A stretch of 64,000 bases of DNA from Rhodopseudomonas boonkerdii. GTDB taxonomy: Bacteria > Pseudomonadota > Alphaproteobacteria > Rhizobiales > Xanthobacteraceae. The notes below the pieces were generated by a model. It saw only the letters and a program-made list of their open reading frames with translations. It was not told the origin of the DNA and ran no database searches. Shown here in pieces: positions 42,547-51,627 of this stretch. A program made the translations under genes and the position numbers. Numbering within the stretch: the stretch's first letter is position 1; each line of letters starts with the position of its first letter. The stretch is taken from the NCBI RefSeq assembly GCF_021184025.1, contig NZ_CP036537.1, positions 2,480,001 to 2,544,000 of the forward strand, in the 5' to 3' direction.

Positions 42547-43848
42547 CTAGCCCGTCTCTTCCTCGACCATTGGCGTTGCCAGCACCTTGTCGATGCGCCG
42601 GCCGTCGAGATCCATCACTTCGAACGTCCAGCCATGCGAGATGATGGTGTCGCCGACATCGGGAATACGGCCGAACTCGTAGAGCAGGAAACCCGCAAAG
42701 GTCTGATACGGTCGCGAGCCCTGCGGTGACTCGATCCCGAGCAGCGACATGAATTCCAGCGCCGGCATCCAGCCTGAGATCAGATAGGAGCCATCATCGC
42801 GCTTGTGAAAGGCGAGCTCGGCCGGACCTTCTTCGGTGTGGAAGGCGCCGACGATCGCTTCGAGGATATCCGCCGACGTCACGACGCCCTGGAAGGTGCC
42901 GTATTCGTCGTGGACGAGACCCATATGCACAGCCGACTCTCGCAGAATCCGCACGACATCGCGTGCATCCAGCGTATCGGGGATAACAGGCGCCTCGCGC
43001 ACCAGCGCGCGGAAGTCCGGGGTGTGACCCGCAAGATAGGCGCCAAGCAGGTCCTTGGCCTGGATGATGCCGATGGCGGAATCCAGATTGCCGTCGAACA
43101 CCGCAAAGCGGGAATGCGAGGAGCCGACGATCTCGGCGTGAATGTCTTCGATGGAATCCGCGAGATCGATCATCGCCACTTCATGGCGTGGCGTCATCAC
43201 GGCGCCGACGGGCAGGTCGCCGAGCCGCATCACGCCAGCGATCATTTCCTTCTCGCCCGGTTCGAGCACGCCCGCTGTTTCCGCTTCGGTCACCAGCGTA
43301 TGAATCTCGGCTTCGCTGATCTTGTCCTCGGCACCGCCGCGCTGGCCGAGCACGAACAGGATTGCCTTGCCTGAACGATCCAGCAGCCACACCAGCGGGA
43401 GCGAGATCTTTGCGAGCATCACCATCGCCGGCGCGACGCGCACAGCCACGGTTTCCGGATCGCGCAAGGCGATCTGCTTGGGCACCAGCTCGCCGATGAT
43501 CAAGGAGGCATAGGTGATGGTGGTGACGACAAGACCGACGCCGAGCGTGTCGGCAAGGCCCTTCGACAGGCCGAGATCGAGCAGCTCACTCGACAGTCGC
43601 TGACCGAGCGTCGCGCCGGAGAAGGCACCCGACAGCACGCCGATCAGCGTGATGCCGATCTGCACGGTGGAGAGAAACTTGCCGGGGTCGGATGCCAGCG
43701 CCAGGGCGCGGCGCGCACCTGTGACGCCCTTTTCGACAAGCCCTGCGAGGCGGGCAGGACGGGACGATACGATCGCCAGCTCGGACATTGCGAGCAGGCC
43801 ATTGAGGACGATCAGGACCGCGACGATCCCGAGTTCGAGCGATAACAC
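42547..43848 (-). CDS. CNNM/CorC-type membrane protein (DUF21-CBS, hemolysin C family)
   Basis: A 433-residue protein. The DUF21 membrane domain covers about residues 1-190 (LIVLNGLLAMSELAIVSSRP; PKQIALRDPETVAVRVAPAM). A CBS pair follows at about 210-335, with TPRHEVAMIDLADSIEDIH and MGLVHDEYGTFQGVVTSADI, then a CorC/HlyC transporter-associated domain (DGSYLISGWMPALEFMSLLG). These proteins are tied to magnesium or cobalt efflux and metal homeostasis; the hemolysin name is historical. Divergent from the RND operon. Confidence 0.92.
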   Translation of the reverse strand: MLSLELGIVAVLIVLNGLLAMSELAIVSSRPARLAGLVEKGVTGARRALALASDPGKFLSTVQIGITLIGVLSGAFSGATLGQRLSSELLDLGLSKGLADTLGVGLVVTTITYASLIIGELVPKQIALRDPETVAVRVAPAMVMLAKISLPLVWLLDRSGKAILFVLGQRGGAEDKISEAEIHTLVTEAETAGVLEPGEKEMIAGVMRLGDLPVGAVMTPRHEVAMIDLADSIEDIHAEIVGSSHSRFAVFDGNLDSAIGIIQAKDLLGAYLAGHTPDFRALVREAPVIPDTLDARDVVRILRESAVHMGLVHDEYGTFQGVVTSADILEAIVGAFHTEEGPAELAFHKRDDGSYLISGWMPALEFMSLLGIESPQGSRPYQTFAGFLLYEFGRIPDVGDTIISHGWTFEVMDLDGRRIDKVLATPMVEEETG

Positions 43849-44101
43849 AGTGGTTCCTTCTGATGATGAAGCCGAAAATATAGGCGATCGTCGGCGGCAT
43901 CGCTATGGGGGGCCCATGCCGCGCGCCCGGAATGCCAGGCACTGCCGGGGCGCCATGCAGGCGAGATGACAAAGAGAGGATTTCCCCTCAAACTTTCGTG
44001 CTTTTGCAGCATATTGCGCACTGCGGCGTAAGCGCCCATCTGCAGCGTTCCAAACCGGTTGCGCCGCGCGGTTGCAAAAATTTCGACGCATCGCAATTTT
44101 C

Positions 44102-45316
44102 ATGTACGATTGCCTCCGGTCAGTCGGCTTGCTGGGGGCATTTGTCTTGATTTGCTTCAGATCGATCTTTCCCGCCGCCTTCGTCGCTCTTGCCGTGCTG
44201 CTCGCCGGCTGCGACCGGAAGCCGGAAGCGGCCGGACCGCCACCTCCGCCCGTGACGGTCGCCAATCCGCTCAAGAAGATGACCACCGACTGGGACGAGT
44301 TCACCGGCCGCTTCGATGCCATCGATCAGGTGCAGATCCGTGCCCGTGTTACTGGCTTCGTCACCAAGGTGACTTTCGTAGACGGCGCGGTGGTAAAGGC
44401 GGGCGATGTCCTCTACGAAATCGATCCGCGCCAGTATGAAGCCGCGGCCGAGCAGGCCCAGGGCCAACTGGACGATGCCAGGGCGAAGGTCGATCTCGCG
44501 CAGAAAGAGCTCGAACGCGCCACCACGCTGATCAAGACGCAGGCCATCTCCGAGAATATCGTCGATCAGCGCAACCAGGCGCTGGCCGCAGCGCAGGCCT
44601 CGGTGCTTGTTGCCGAAGGCGCCCTGAAGCTGGCAAAGCTCAATCTCGAATATACCAAGGTCGTTGCGCCCATCGATGGCCGCGTGAGCCGCCATCTCGT
44701 CAGCATCGGCAATCTCGTCAACGGCAGCGACAGCGGTGCAACGCTGCTTACGACGATCGTGTCGATGACGCCGATCTATCTGTATTTCGACATGGACGAG
44801 TCCATCTATCAGCGCAACAGCCGCCTGTGGTTCGAAGGCAAACGACCGAGCTCGCGCGATACGCCCAATCCCGTGCAGATCACCCTGACCGGCGATACCA
44901 GGCCGACGAAGGAGGGGAAGATGGACTTCCTCGACAACCGGCTCGATATCGGCACCGGCACATTGCGGGGCCGCGCCGTCGTCGACAATCACGACCTGTC
45001 GATCCTGCCGGGCCAGTTCGCACGACTGCGGGTTATTGCCAGCGGCGAATATGAAGCGCTGCTGATCCCGGACACAGCAGTCGCCACCGATCAATCGCGA
45101 AAAATCGTGATGGTGGTGAAGCCCGACGATACGGTCGAGGCGAGGCCCGTGACGCTCGGCCCGCTCGATGATGGCCTGCGGGTGATCCGCGAAGGTCTCA
45201 AACAGGACGATCGCGTCATCATCGACGGCCTGCAGCGCGCCCGTGTCGGTGCGAAGGTGACGCCAAAGGCGGGTGAAGTGAAGTCCGTAACTGCCGTAGG
45301 CGGCGCCAAGCCATGA
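44102..45316 (+). CDS. RND efflux periplasmic adaptor lipoprotein
   Basis: A 404-residue membrane-fusion protein linking an RND pump to an outer-membrane channel. The lipobox LAGC gives a lipid-modified cysteine after FPAAFVALAVL. Adaptor features: VTVANPLKK, RVTGFVTKVTFVDGAVVKAG (lipoyl-like), an alpha-hairpin rich in Ala/Gln/Lys, and VVAPIDGRVSRHLVSIGNLV. A start at TTG 44147 with GGGGG 8 bases upstream gives a shorter signal peptide and may be the true one. Its stop overlaps the pump gene by ATGA. No TolC-type gene is near. Confidence 0.92.
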   Translation: MYDCLRSVGLLGAFVLICFRSIFPAAFVALAVLLAGCDRKPEAAGPPPPPVTVANPLKKMTTDWDEFTGRFDAIDQVQIRARVTGFVTKVTFVDGAVVKAGDVLYEIDPRQYEAAAEQAQGQLDDARAKVDLAQKELERATTLIKTQAISENIVDQRNQALAAAQASVLVAEGALKLAKLNLEYTKVVAPIDGRVSRHLVSIGNLVNGSDSGATLLTTIVSMTPIYLYFDMDESIYQRNSRLWFEGKRPSSRDTPNPVQITLTGDTRPTKEGKMDFLDNRLDIGTGTLRGRAVVDNHDLSILPGQFARLRVIASGEYEALLIPDTAVATDQSRKIVMVVKPDDTVEARPVTLGPLDDGLRVIREGLKQDDRVIIDGLQRARVGAKVTPKAGEVKSVTAVGGAKP

Positions 45317-48300
45317 ATCTCGGCAGCCTTTCCGTCAATCGTCCGATCCTCGCGATGGTCATGTCCATCGTGCTGATCATCGTCGGCGCCATCGCCTATA
45401 CCACGCTTCCGGTGTCCGAATATCCCGAGGTGGCGCCGCCGACCGTCGTAATCACGACGCAATATCCCGGCGCCTCCGCGCAGACCGTGTCGGAGACGGT
45501 GGCGACGCCGATCGAGCAGGAGATCAACGGCGTCGAGGACATGCTGTATCTCTACAGCCAGGCGACCTCGAACGGCCAGCTCAACATCACCGTCACCTTC
45601 AAGCTCGGTACCGATCTCGACAAGGCGCAGGTGCTGGTTCAGAACCGCGTCGCCATCGCGCAACCGCGTCTGCCCGAGGAAGTCCAGCGCAACGGCGTCG
45701 TCACCCGCAAGAATTCACCCGACCTGATGATGGTCGTATTCATGCTGTCGCCTGACGACACCTACGATCAGCTCTATATTTCCAACTATGCGCTGCGCAA
45801 TGTGCGCGACCAGTTGCTGCGTCTCGATGGTGTCGGCGACATTCAGATTTTTGGTGCGCGCGATTACTCGATGCGTCTTTGGCTGGACCCAGACAAGATC
45901 GCCAGTCTCGGAATGACGGCCGGCGACGTTATCGCCGCCATCCGTGCTCAAAATATCCAGATCGCCGGCGGTCAGATCGCGGAGCCGCCAATTTCCGATC
46001 GCGCCTTTTCGCCGAACCTGACCTTCACCGGTCGCCTCAAGGATCAGGCGGAATTCGGCAACATCGTCATCAAGGCTGGCAGCGACGGCCGCACCGTGCG
46101 GCTGAAAGATGTCGCGCGGATCGAGCTTGGCGCACTGTCCTACACGACCAACAGTTTTCTGCTGAAGAAGCCGGCGGTGGCGCTCGCGATCTCTCAACGG
46201 CCGGGTTCGAATGCGTTATCCACGGCAGAAGCGATCGCCAAGACCATGGCGAAGCTCAAGACCGAGTTTCCCAAGGGGCTCGAATATAATATCGGCTACA
46301 ATCCGACCGAATTCATCGCGCAGTCGGTGCATGAGCTGATCAAGACGATCTATGAGGCGATGGTGCTGGTCGTGATCGTCGTGCTCGTTTTTCTACAAGG
46401 CTGGCGGCCAGCGATCATCCCCATCATGGCGATCCCGGTATCGCTGGTCGGCACTTTCGCCATCATGGCGGCGCTCGGTTTCTCGATCAACAATCTCACT
46501 CTGTTCGGTCTCGTGCTGGCGGTTGGCATCGTGGTCGATGATGCCATCGTGGTGGTCGAGAATGTCGAGCGGCATCTGGCCGAGGGAAAGACACGGCGCG
46601 AGGCGGCGCTGTTGACCATGACCGAGGTCGGAGGCGCGCTGATCTCGATCGCGCTGGTGCTGTGTGCGGTGTTCGTGCCGACGGCCTTTATCGGCGGCAT
46701 TTCCGGGCAGTTCTTCCAGCAATTTGCCGTCACCATCGCGGTGGCCACGGCGATCTCCTGTTTCTGTTCGCTGACGTTGTCGCCGGCATTGGCCTCGATG
46801 ATTCTCGAGCAGCATCATGAGAAGAAGCCGCCTGCGAGCTGGAATGTGGTGGCGCGCGGCTGGAACGCGTTCACGGGTGTCTTCAATCGCGGCTTCGACC
46901 GGTTGTCGCATGCCTATGGCACTGCGGCCGGGTTTGTCATCCATCACCTCGCGCTGATGCTGGTCGTCTATGCGGCCTTGATTGGCACCGCCGGCTGGCT
47001 GCTTTATGCGACGCCGCAGGGCTTCATTCCCGCGCAGGATCGCGGTTATGTCATCGTTGTCGTGCAACTGCCCGGTGCGTCGTCGCTGGCGCGAACGACC
47101 GAAGTGGTGCGCGAGATTGAGCGCATCGCACTTGATGTGCCCGGAGTCGTTCGCGTGCCGTCTTTTGCCGGCTTCAACGGCGCGACGCGCACGCAGGCCT
47201 CCAATGCTGCGGCACTGTTCCCCGTTTTTGCCGATGCGGAGGAGCGTGCCAAGCAAGGACACACGGCAACGCAAATCACCGCCGAATTGCGCAAACGGCT
47301 GGCAACGATCGAAGGTGCGCTGGTGATCGTGGTGCCGCCGCCCGCGGTATCCGGTATCGGCACCGGCGGCGGTTTCGCCATGCGTATTCTGGACAATCAG
47401 GGCCGGGGTCCCGACCTGCTCGAAAAAGCGACGGACGAGCTGGTCAATGCCGCACGCCGAGCGCCCGGCCTGACATCCGTGTTCTCGCCATTTACCGCCA
47501 ACACGCCGCAGGTCTTTGTCGATATCGATCGCCAGAAGGCGCAGATGCTGAATGTGCCGATCACCAATGTCAACGACGCGATCCAGGTCTATTTCGGCTC
47601 CGCCTATGTCAACGACTTCAACATTCTTGGCCGCACCTATCATGTCACCGCGCAGGCGGATCTTCCGTTCCGGAAGGAACGGTCCGATCTCGCGCGGTTG
47701 CAGACCCGGAATGCCGACGGAAATATGGTGCTGCTGGGCAGCGTCGTGAACTTCAAGGACATGGCTGGGCCGGATCGCGTGCCGCGCTACAATCTCTATC
47801 CTGCCGCCGAACTTCAGGGGGATACGTTGCCCGGTGTCAGCTCGACGACCGCGTTGAACACCATGAAGAAGTTGGCGGATGACACGCTGCCGAGCGGCTT
47901 CTCCTTCGAATGGACGGATCTGTCCTATCAGCAGGTCACCGCCGGCAATGCCGGACTTTATGTCTTTCCGATCTGCGTGTTGTTCGTCTATCTCGTGCTG
48001 GCCGCGCAATATGGCAGCTGGTCGCTGCCTTTCGCGGTCATTCTGATCGTGCCGATGTGTCTGTTTGCGGCGACGATTGGCGTGCGTATCATGGGGCAGG
48101 ACATCAATATCCTCACCCAGATCGGTTTCGTCGTGCTGGTCGGCCTTGCGGCGAAGAACGCCATCCTGATCGTCGAATTCGCCCGCGACATCGAGCAGGA
48201 GGGCCGCGATCAGCTCGAGGCCGTGATCGAAGCCTGCCGGCTGCGTATCCGCCCGATCCTGATGACGTCATTCGCCTTCATCCTGGGCGTGCTGCCGCTG

Positions 48301-48480
48301 GTGATCTCGTCGGGTTCAGGCTCGGAAATGCGGCAGGCTGTCGGTGTCGCCGTGTTCTTCGGGATGATCGGCGTGACGATCTTTGGTCTCATCTTTACAC
48401 CGATCTTCTACATCCTGATCCGCCGCCTGTTTCCGGGATCGGTGGTGATTGTGCAAAAGGAGCCGGAGGCACAGGCGTGA
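45313..48480 (+). CDS. RND efflux pump, HAE1 family
   Basis: A 1055-residue twelve-helix proton-driven exporter of hydrophobic and amphiphilic compounds. The proton-relay aspartates are in VGIVVDDAIVVVENVER; the N-terminus starts NRPILAMVMSIVLIIVGAI. Porter-domain motifs are ITTQYPGASAQTVSETVATP and GDIQIFGARDYSMRLWLDP. Late helices include QIGFVVLVGLAAKNAILIVE. It is translationally coupled to its adaptor and lacks an adjacent regulator or outer-membrane partner. Drug or plant-metabolite export is likely. Confidence 0.95.
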   Translation: MNLGSLSVNRPILAMVMSIVLIIVGAIAYTTLPVSEYPEVAPPTVVITTQYPGASAQTVSETVATPIEQEINGVEDMLYLYSQATSNGQLNITVTFKLGTDLDKAQVLVQNRVAIAQPRLPEEVQRNGVVTRKNSPDLMMVVFMLSPDDTYDQLYISNYALRNVRDQLLRLDGVGDIQIFGARDYSMRLWLDPDKIASLGMTAGDVIAAIRAQNIQIAGGQIAEPPISDRAFSPNLTFTGRLKDQAEFGNIVIKAGSDGRTVRLKDVARIELGALSYTTNSFLLKKPAVALAISQRPGSNALSTAEAIAKTMAKLKTEFPKGLEYNIGYNPTEFIAQSVHELIKTIYEAMVLVVIVVLVFLQGWRPAIIPIMAIPVSLVGTFAIMAALGFSINNLTLFGLVLAVGIVVDDAIVVVENVERHLAEGKTRREAALLTMTEVGGALISIALVLCAVFVPTAFIGGISGQFFQQFAVTIAVATAISCFCSLTLSPALASMILEQHHEKKPPASWNVVARGWNAFTGVFNRGFDRLSHAYGTAAGFVIHHLALMLVVYAALIGTAGWLLYATPQGFIPAQDRGYVIVVVQLPGASSLARTTEVVREIERIALDVPGVVRVPSFAGFNGATRTQASNAAALFPVFADAEERAKQGHTATQITAELRKRLATIEGALVIVVPPPAVSGIGTGGGFAMRILDNQGRGPDLLEKATDELVNAARRAPGLTSVFSPFTANTPQVFVDIDRQKAQMLNVPITNVNDAIQVYFGSAYVNDFNILGRTYHVTAQADLPFRKERSDLARLQTRNADGNMVLLGSVVNFKDMAGPDRVPRYNLYPAAELQGDTLPGVSSTTALNTMKKLADDTLPSGFSFEWTDLSYQQVTAGNAGLYVFPICVLFVYLVLAAQYGSWSLPFAVILIVPMCLFAATIGVRIMGQDINILTQIGFVVLVGLAAKNAILIVEFARDIEQEGRDQLEAVIEACRLRIRPILMTSFAFILGVLPLVISSGSGSEMRQAVGVAVFFGMIGVTIFGLIFTPIFYILIRRLFPGSVVIVQKEPEAQA

Positions 48481-48491
48481 TCGCCTTCACC

Positions 48492-48872
48492 TCCGACCTC
48501 ATCCTGAGAGTCTGACTCATAAAGCGATCTGGGGCGCTTTTCGACTGCTTTTGCTAGGGACAATGCAACGTTCAACTCAGTATCTCGCTTCTCCGCCCCT
48601 CATCCTGAGGAGCCGCGTAGCGGCGTCTCGAAGGATGGCCGAAGAGCGCCGAGCCAAGCCATCTCATGGTTCGAGACGGCGCTGCGCGCCTCCTCACCAT
48701 GAGGGACAGAGTCTGTTGCGCTCCGTCTGGGCGACCAGCAGCGCCAAACTACTGACTGCATTTCCAGTCAGACACTGAGGAGCGCGCTCTTGCACGCGTC
48801 TCGAAGGATGGGTTTAAGGTACAGCCCTGCACCTCATGGTTCGAGACGGCGCAATTGCGCCTCCTCACCATG
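48492..48872. repeat. Composite family B repeat cluster (copy 3)
   Basis: At least three tandem or nested B-type parts: CCTCATCCTGAGAG near 48499, CCCCTCATCCTGAGGAG near 48597, TTCTCACCATGAGG-like ends near 48692, and the 71-nt unit inverted at 48701-48771. The last end, GCCTCCTCACCATGA, runs into the cyclase start region and its ATG at 48870 is part of the repeat. No gene is seen in the roughly 400 bases after the RND pump. Confidence 0.8.
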
Positions 48873-48893
48873 AAGTTCGGCATTTCCGGGAAT

Positions 48894-50162
48894 ATGTTGA
48901 TGGACGCTGCCCCCCGCATCGAACTGATGAACTGGCTCACCGGCCAGGGTCTTACCGGCTCGCCTGAAAGCGAACTGATCCGCGGCTTCTGCGAACGCTG
49001 CCTTGCCTTGGGGATCGAGCTGTCGCGCGGGCAGGTATTTCTCGACACGCTGCATCCTCTGTTCGAGGGCCGCGGCTTTCGCTGGAGCGACAGGCCGACC
49101 AATGAAAGCGAGATGTTCGAATATGGTTCGACGGCGACCGGTGAGGCTGCGGAAGCCTGGCGTCGCTCGGTGTTCTTCCACATGTTGGAAGAAGGGTACG
49201 ACGAGATGCGTCTCGATCTGTTCGACCCGACCATCGCCGAACGGTTCAATATGATCCAGACCCTGCGCGACAACGGGCACCGGCATGGCGCTGTCTTCGT
49301 CCATAGATTCGGCGAACAGGGCTCCATGGGAAACATGGATTGCGTCTATTCGCACTGGACGACCCGCCGTGAAGCCGGTTTCGATGAGGATCAGATGGCA
49401 GCGCTGCGCGAGCTCGTCCCTTTGCTCGGCCTGGCGCTCAAAGCCGTGGCACAGATGGAGATCGCCCGGACGCTCGGTCGTGTCTATCTCGGCCGCGACG
49501 CTGCCGAGCAGGTGCTGCGGGGCAGGATATCGCGTGGCGTGACCGAACGCATCAAGGCCGTCCTGTGGTTTTCCGACCTGCGCAACTCGACGGGGATTGG
49601 CGAGGCCATCGGTCCTGACGAGATCATTCCTTTCTTGAACGACTATGCCGAGGCGTCCATTGACGCGATCCACGAAGCCGGTGGCGATGTGCTGAAGCTG
49701 ATCGGCGACGGCTTGCTCGCCATGTTCACAGCGGATGATATGGGACAGGCCAAGCGCAATGCGCTGCGTGCGGAACACCAGTTCCGCAAGAACATCGCCG
49801 CCCTCAATGCCAAGCGCCGGGCTGCGGAGCGGCCGGTTACGACGGCCTATGTCGGCTTGCACGAAGGCGAGGTGTTCTATGGCAATATCGGCAGTGACGA
49901 GCGGCTCGATTTCACTGTGGTGGGACCGGCGGTGAACGAGGTGAGCCGGATCGCGTCCATGTGCTCTTCGGTCGATCGACCGTTGCTGACGTCGTCAGCG
50001 TTTCAGACGGGGTTGGATAGCGTCGGCCGCAAATATCTGGTGTCCACCGGCCGCTACGCCTTGCGCGGCATTGGCCGCGCGCAGGATCTCTATACGCTCG
50101 ATCCGGAGATCGACAGCGACGAGATCATGCGCGGCGGCTACGAGCGTTATCTCGCGCATTAG
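48894..50162 (+). CDS. Class III adenylate/guanylate cyclase with N-terminal unknown domain
   Basis: A 422-residue protein. The C-terminal half is a class III cyclase domain: AVLWFSDLRNSTGIG with the first metal aspartate, GGDVLKLIGDGLLAMF with the second, and DFTVVGPAVNEVSRIASM for substrate and transition-state binding. The N-terminal 220 residues are a soluble region of unknown fold, perhaps a sensor. No membrane helix is seen. ATG 48894 or 48900 is preferred, since ATG 48870 lies in a repeat. cAMP is the likely product; the substrate residue pattern was not resolved. Confidence 0.85.
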   Translation: MLMDAAPRIELMNWLTGQGLTGSPESELIRGFCERCLALGIELSRGQVFLDTLHPLFEGRGFRWSDRPTNESEMFEYGSTATGEAAEAWRRSVFFHMLEEGYDEMRLDLFDPTIAERFNMIQTLRDNGHRHGAVFVHRFGEQGSMGNMDCVYSHWTTRREAGFDEDQMAALRELVPLLGLALKAVAQMEIARTLGRVYLGRDAAEQVLRGRISRGVTERIKAVLWFSDLRNSTGIGEAIGPDEIIPFLNDYAEASIDAIHEAGGDVLKLIGDGLLAMFTADDMGQAKRNALRAEHQFRKNIAALNAKRRAAERPVTTAYVGLHEGEVFYGNIGSDERLDFTVVGPAVNEVSRIASMCSSVDRPLLTSSAFQTGLDSVGRKYLVSTGRYALRGIGRAQDLYTLDPEIDSDEIMRGGYERYLAH

Positions 50163-50169
50163 CGGGATT

Positions 50170-50271
50170 GCTGGATGGGTCGAGCGGAGCGAAGCCCGTC
50201 TTCAAACATTGCGGCAGATTCCGCTGGCGGGTTTCGCTGCGGCGCTTTGCGCCTGTGTTCCACACATCCTG
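50170..50271. repeat. Family A repeat, partly degenerate (copy 8)
   Basis: Left arm CTGGATGGGTCGAGCGGAGC with GAAGCCCGTC, right half GGCGGGTTTCGCTGCGGCG and CACACATCCTGC. It separates the convergent cyclase and Bcr/CflA genes. Confidence 0.6.
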
Positions 50272-50277
50272 CAAACG

Positions 50278-51501
50278 TTACGCCGTCATCGCTTTTCCGC
50301 GCATCGCATAGAGCAGGATCGCGAGCAGACATCCACCCGTCAGAACGATGCCGAGCGCCAGCAAGGCGTCCGGCACGATGGTTGCGACAAGAAACACCCC
50401 GATTGCCGCGCCGGTCATCTGCCAGAAGCCGAGCAGAGCCGAGGCTGCACCCGCATGGGTGCCGAATGGCGACAGCGCCTGTGCGGTGCCGAGCGGATTG
50501 ACCACGCCCATGCCGAGCAGGAACACGCAGGTTGCCGCGATGAAGGTCGCGACATTGGCATGGACATAGGCGGAGGTGAGAATGGCGATACCCCCAAGAC
50601 AGGCGATCAGCAGTCCATAGCGGATCGCACGTTCCAGCCCGAAGCGCGGCGCCAGACGCGCTGCCAGCATACCCGATCCAAACACGACCATCACTGTGCC
50701 CGCGAAGAACAGCCCGAGCGCGATCGGGGTGAAGCCGTAGCCCTCGATCAGGATGCGCGGCGCAGCGGAGAACATCGAGAATAGGCCGCCCATGATCAGG
50801 CCGACCGTCGCGGCCGGAACCAGGAAATGCCGGTTGACCGAGAGCTTGCCATAGGTCATGCCGACAGCGATCGGATTAAGGGGAATACGGGTTGCATTGT
50901 GCGTTTCGCCGAGCACAGCGGTGAAAGCGATGGCGGAAAGCAGCGCGAAGGCGCCGACAAAGACGAATTCCGACCGCCAGCCGAAAAAGTGGTCCAGGCC
51001 GCCACCGAGTAAAGGCGAGAACCCGGGTGCTGCTGCCTGGGCGATCATGACCAGCGTCAGCACCCGTGCCAGGGCCGCGCCGCTGAACAGGTCGCGCGCG
51101 ATTGCACGGGACAGAACAGAGGTCGAGCAGGCGCCCACTGCCTGAATGGCACGGCCGATCAGCAGAGAGGTTAGGTCGGTGGACAGCCCGCACCAGATGC
51201 TTCCCGCGATAAAGATTGCAAAGCCGGCGAGGACGGGGCTGCGGCGGCCGTAACGATCCGAGATCGGCCCGACAACGAGTTGCCCGAGCGCGAAGACCGC
51301 CAGGAAGATCGTGATCGAGGCGGTGACCGCCGGCGTCGTCACCTGCAGCGCGACGGCCATCTGCGGCAGCGACGGCAGCAGGATGTTGGTGGCGAGCGTG
51401 CCGACCGAGGCGAGGGCTGCCAACACGGCGATCTGTCCGCCGGTGGAGGATGACTCTCGTGCTGGTGCATCTGCTTGGGCGTCGATGATCTGATCGGTCA
51501 T
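50278..51501 (-). CDS. MFS multidrug exporter, Bcr/CflA type
   Basis: A 407-residue inner-membrane drug/proton antiporter with twelve hydrophobic helices. Family pieces are LPSLPQMAVALQVTTPAVTA, ALGQLVVGPISDRYGRRSPV (the A-loop signature between helices 2 and 3), and RAIQAVGACSTSVLSRAIAR. Upstream a perfect 14-bp palindrome may be an operator. It reads in the same direction as the TRAP genes but lies 126 bases downstream of them, and so likely has its own promoter. Confidence 0.92.
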   Translation of the reverse strand: MTDQIIDAQADAPARESSSTGGQIAVLAALASVGTLATNILLPSLPQMAVALQVTTPAVTASITIFLAVFALGQLVVGPISDRYGRRSPVLAGFAIFIAGSIWCGLSTDLTSLLIGRAIQAVGACSTSVLSRAIARDLFSGAALARVLTLVMIAQAAAPGFSPLLGGGLDHFFGWRSEFVFVGAFALLSAIAFTAVLGETHNATRIPLNPIAVGMTYGKLSVNRHFLVPAATVGLIMGGLFSMFSAAPRILIEGYGFTPIALGLFFAGTVMVVFGSGMLAARLAPRFGLERAIRYGLLIACLGGIAILTSAYVHANVATFIAATCVFLLGMGVVNPLGTAQALSPFGTHAGAASALLGFWQMTGAAIGVFLVATIVPDALLALGIVLTGGCLLAILLYAMRGKAMTA

Positions 51502-51525
51502 ATGATGGGTCTCATTCTTAATTGA

Positions 51526-51539
51526 ATGATGTACATCAT
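51526..51539. promoter_or_regulatory. Perfect palindrome upstream of the Bcr/CflA gene, candidate operator
   Basis: ATGATGTACATCAT is self-complementary over 14 bp, 24 bases ahead of the MFS start, in an AT-rich patch. It resembles TetR/MarR-like operators in form; no regulator gene lies adjacent. Confidence 0.45.
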
Positions 51540-51627
51540 ATAAATCGAGCTGGAAAGAGGCAGCCGCTCGTCGTCTCTCTATGAGGGAGCGGGTCGTCGC
51601 ACGGCCGGAGCAATGACCGGGGAGGCG

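Noticed and set aside
46393..48009. A 538-codon minus-strand open frame opposite the RND pump
   Set aside because: The pump frame has all family motifs. The antisense product is Arg/His/Gln-rich and lacks hydrophobic structure.
42290..48872. B-type repeats considered as ends of an insertion sequence or composite transposon
   Set aside because: No transposase frame lies between or inside them, and the enclosed genes are ordinary chromosomal genes.
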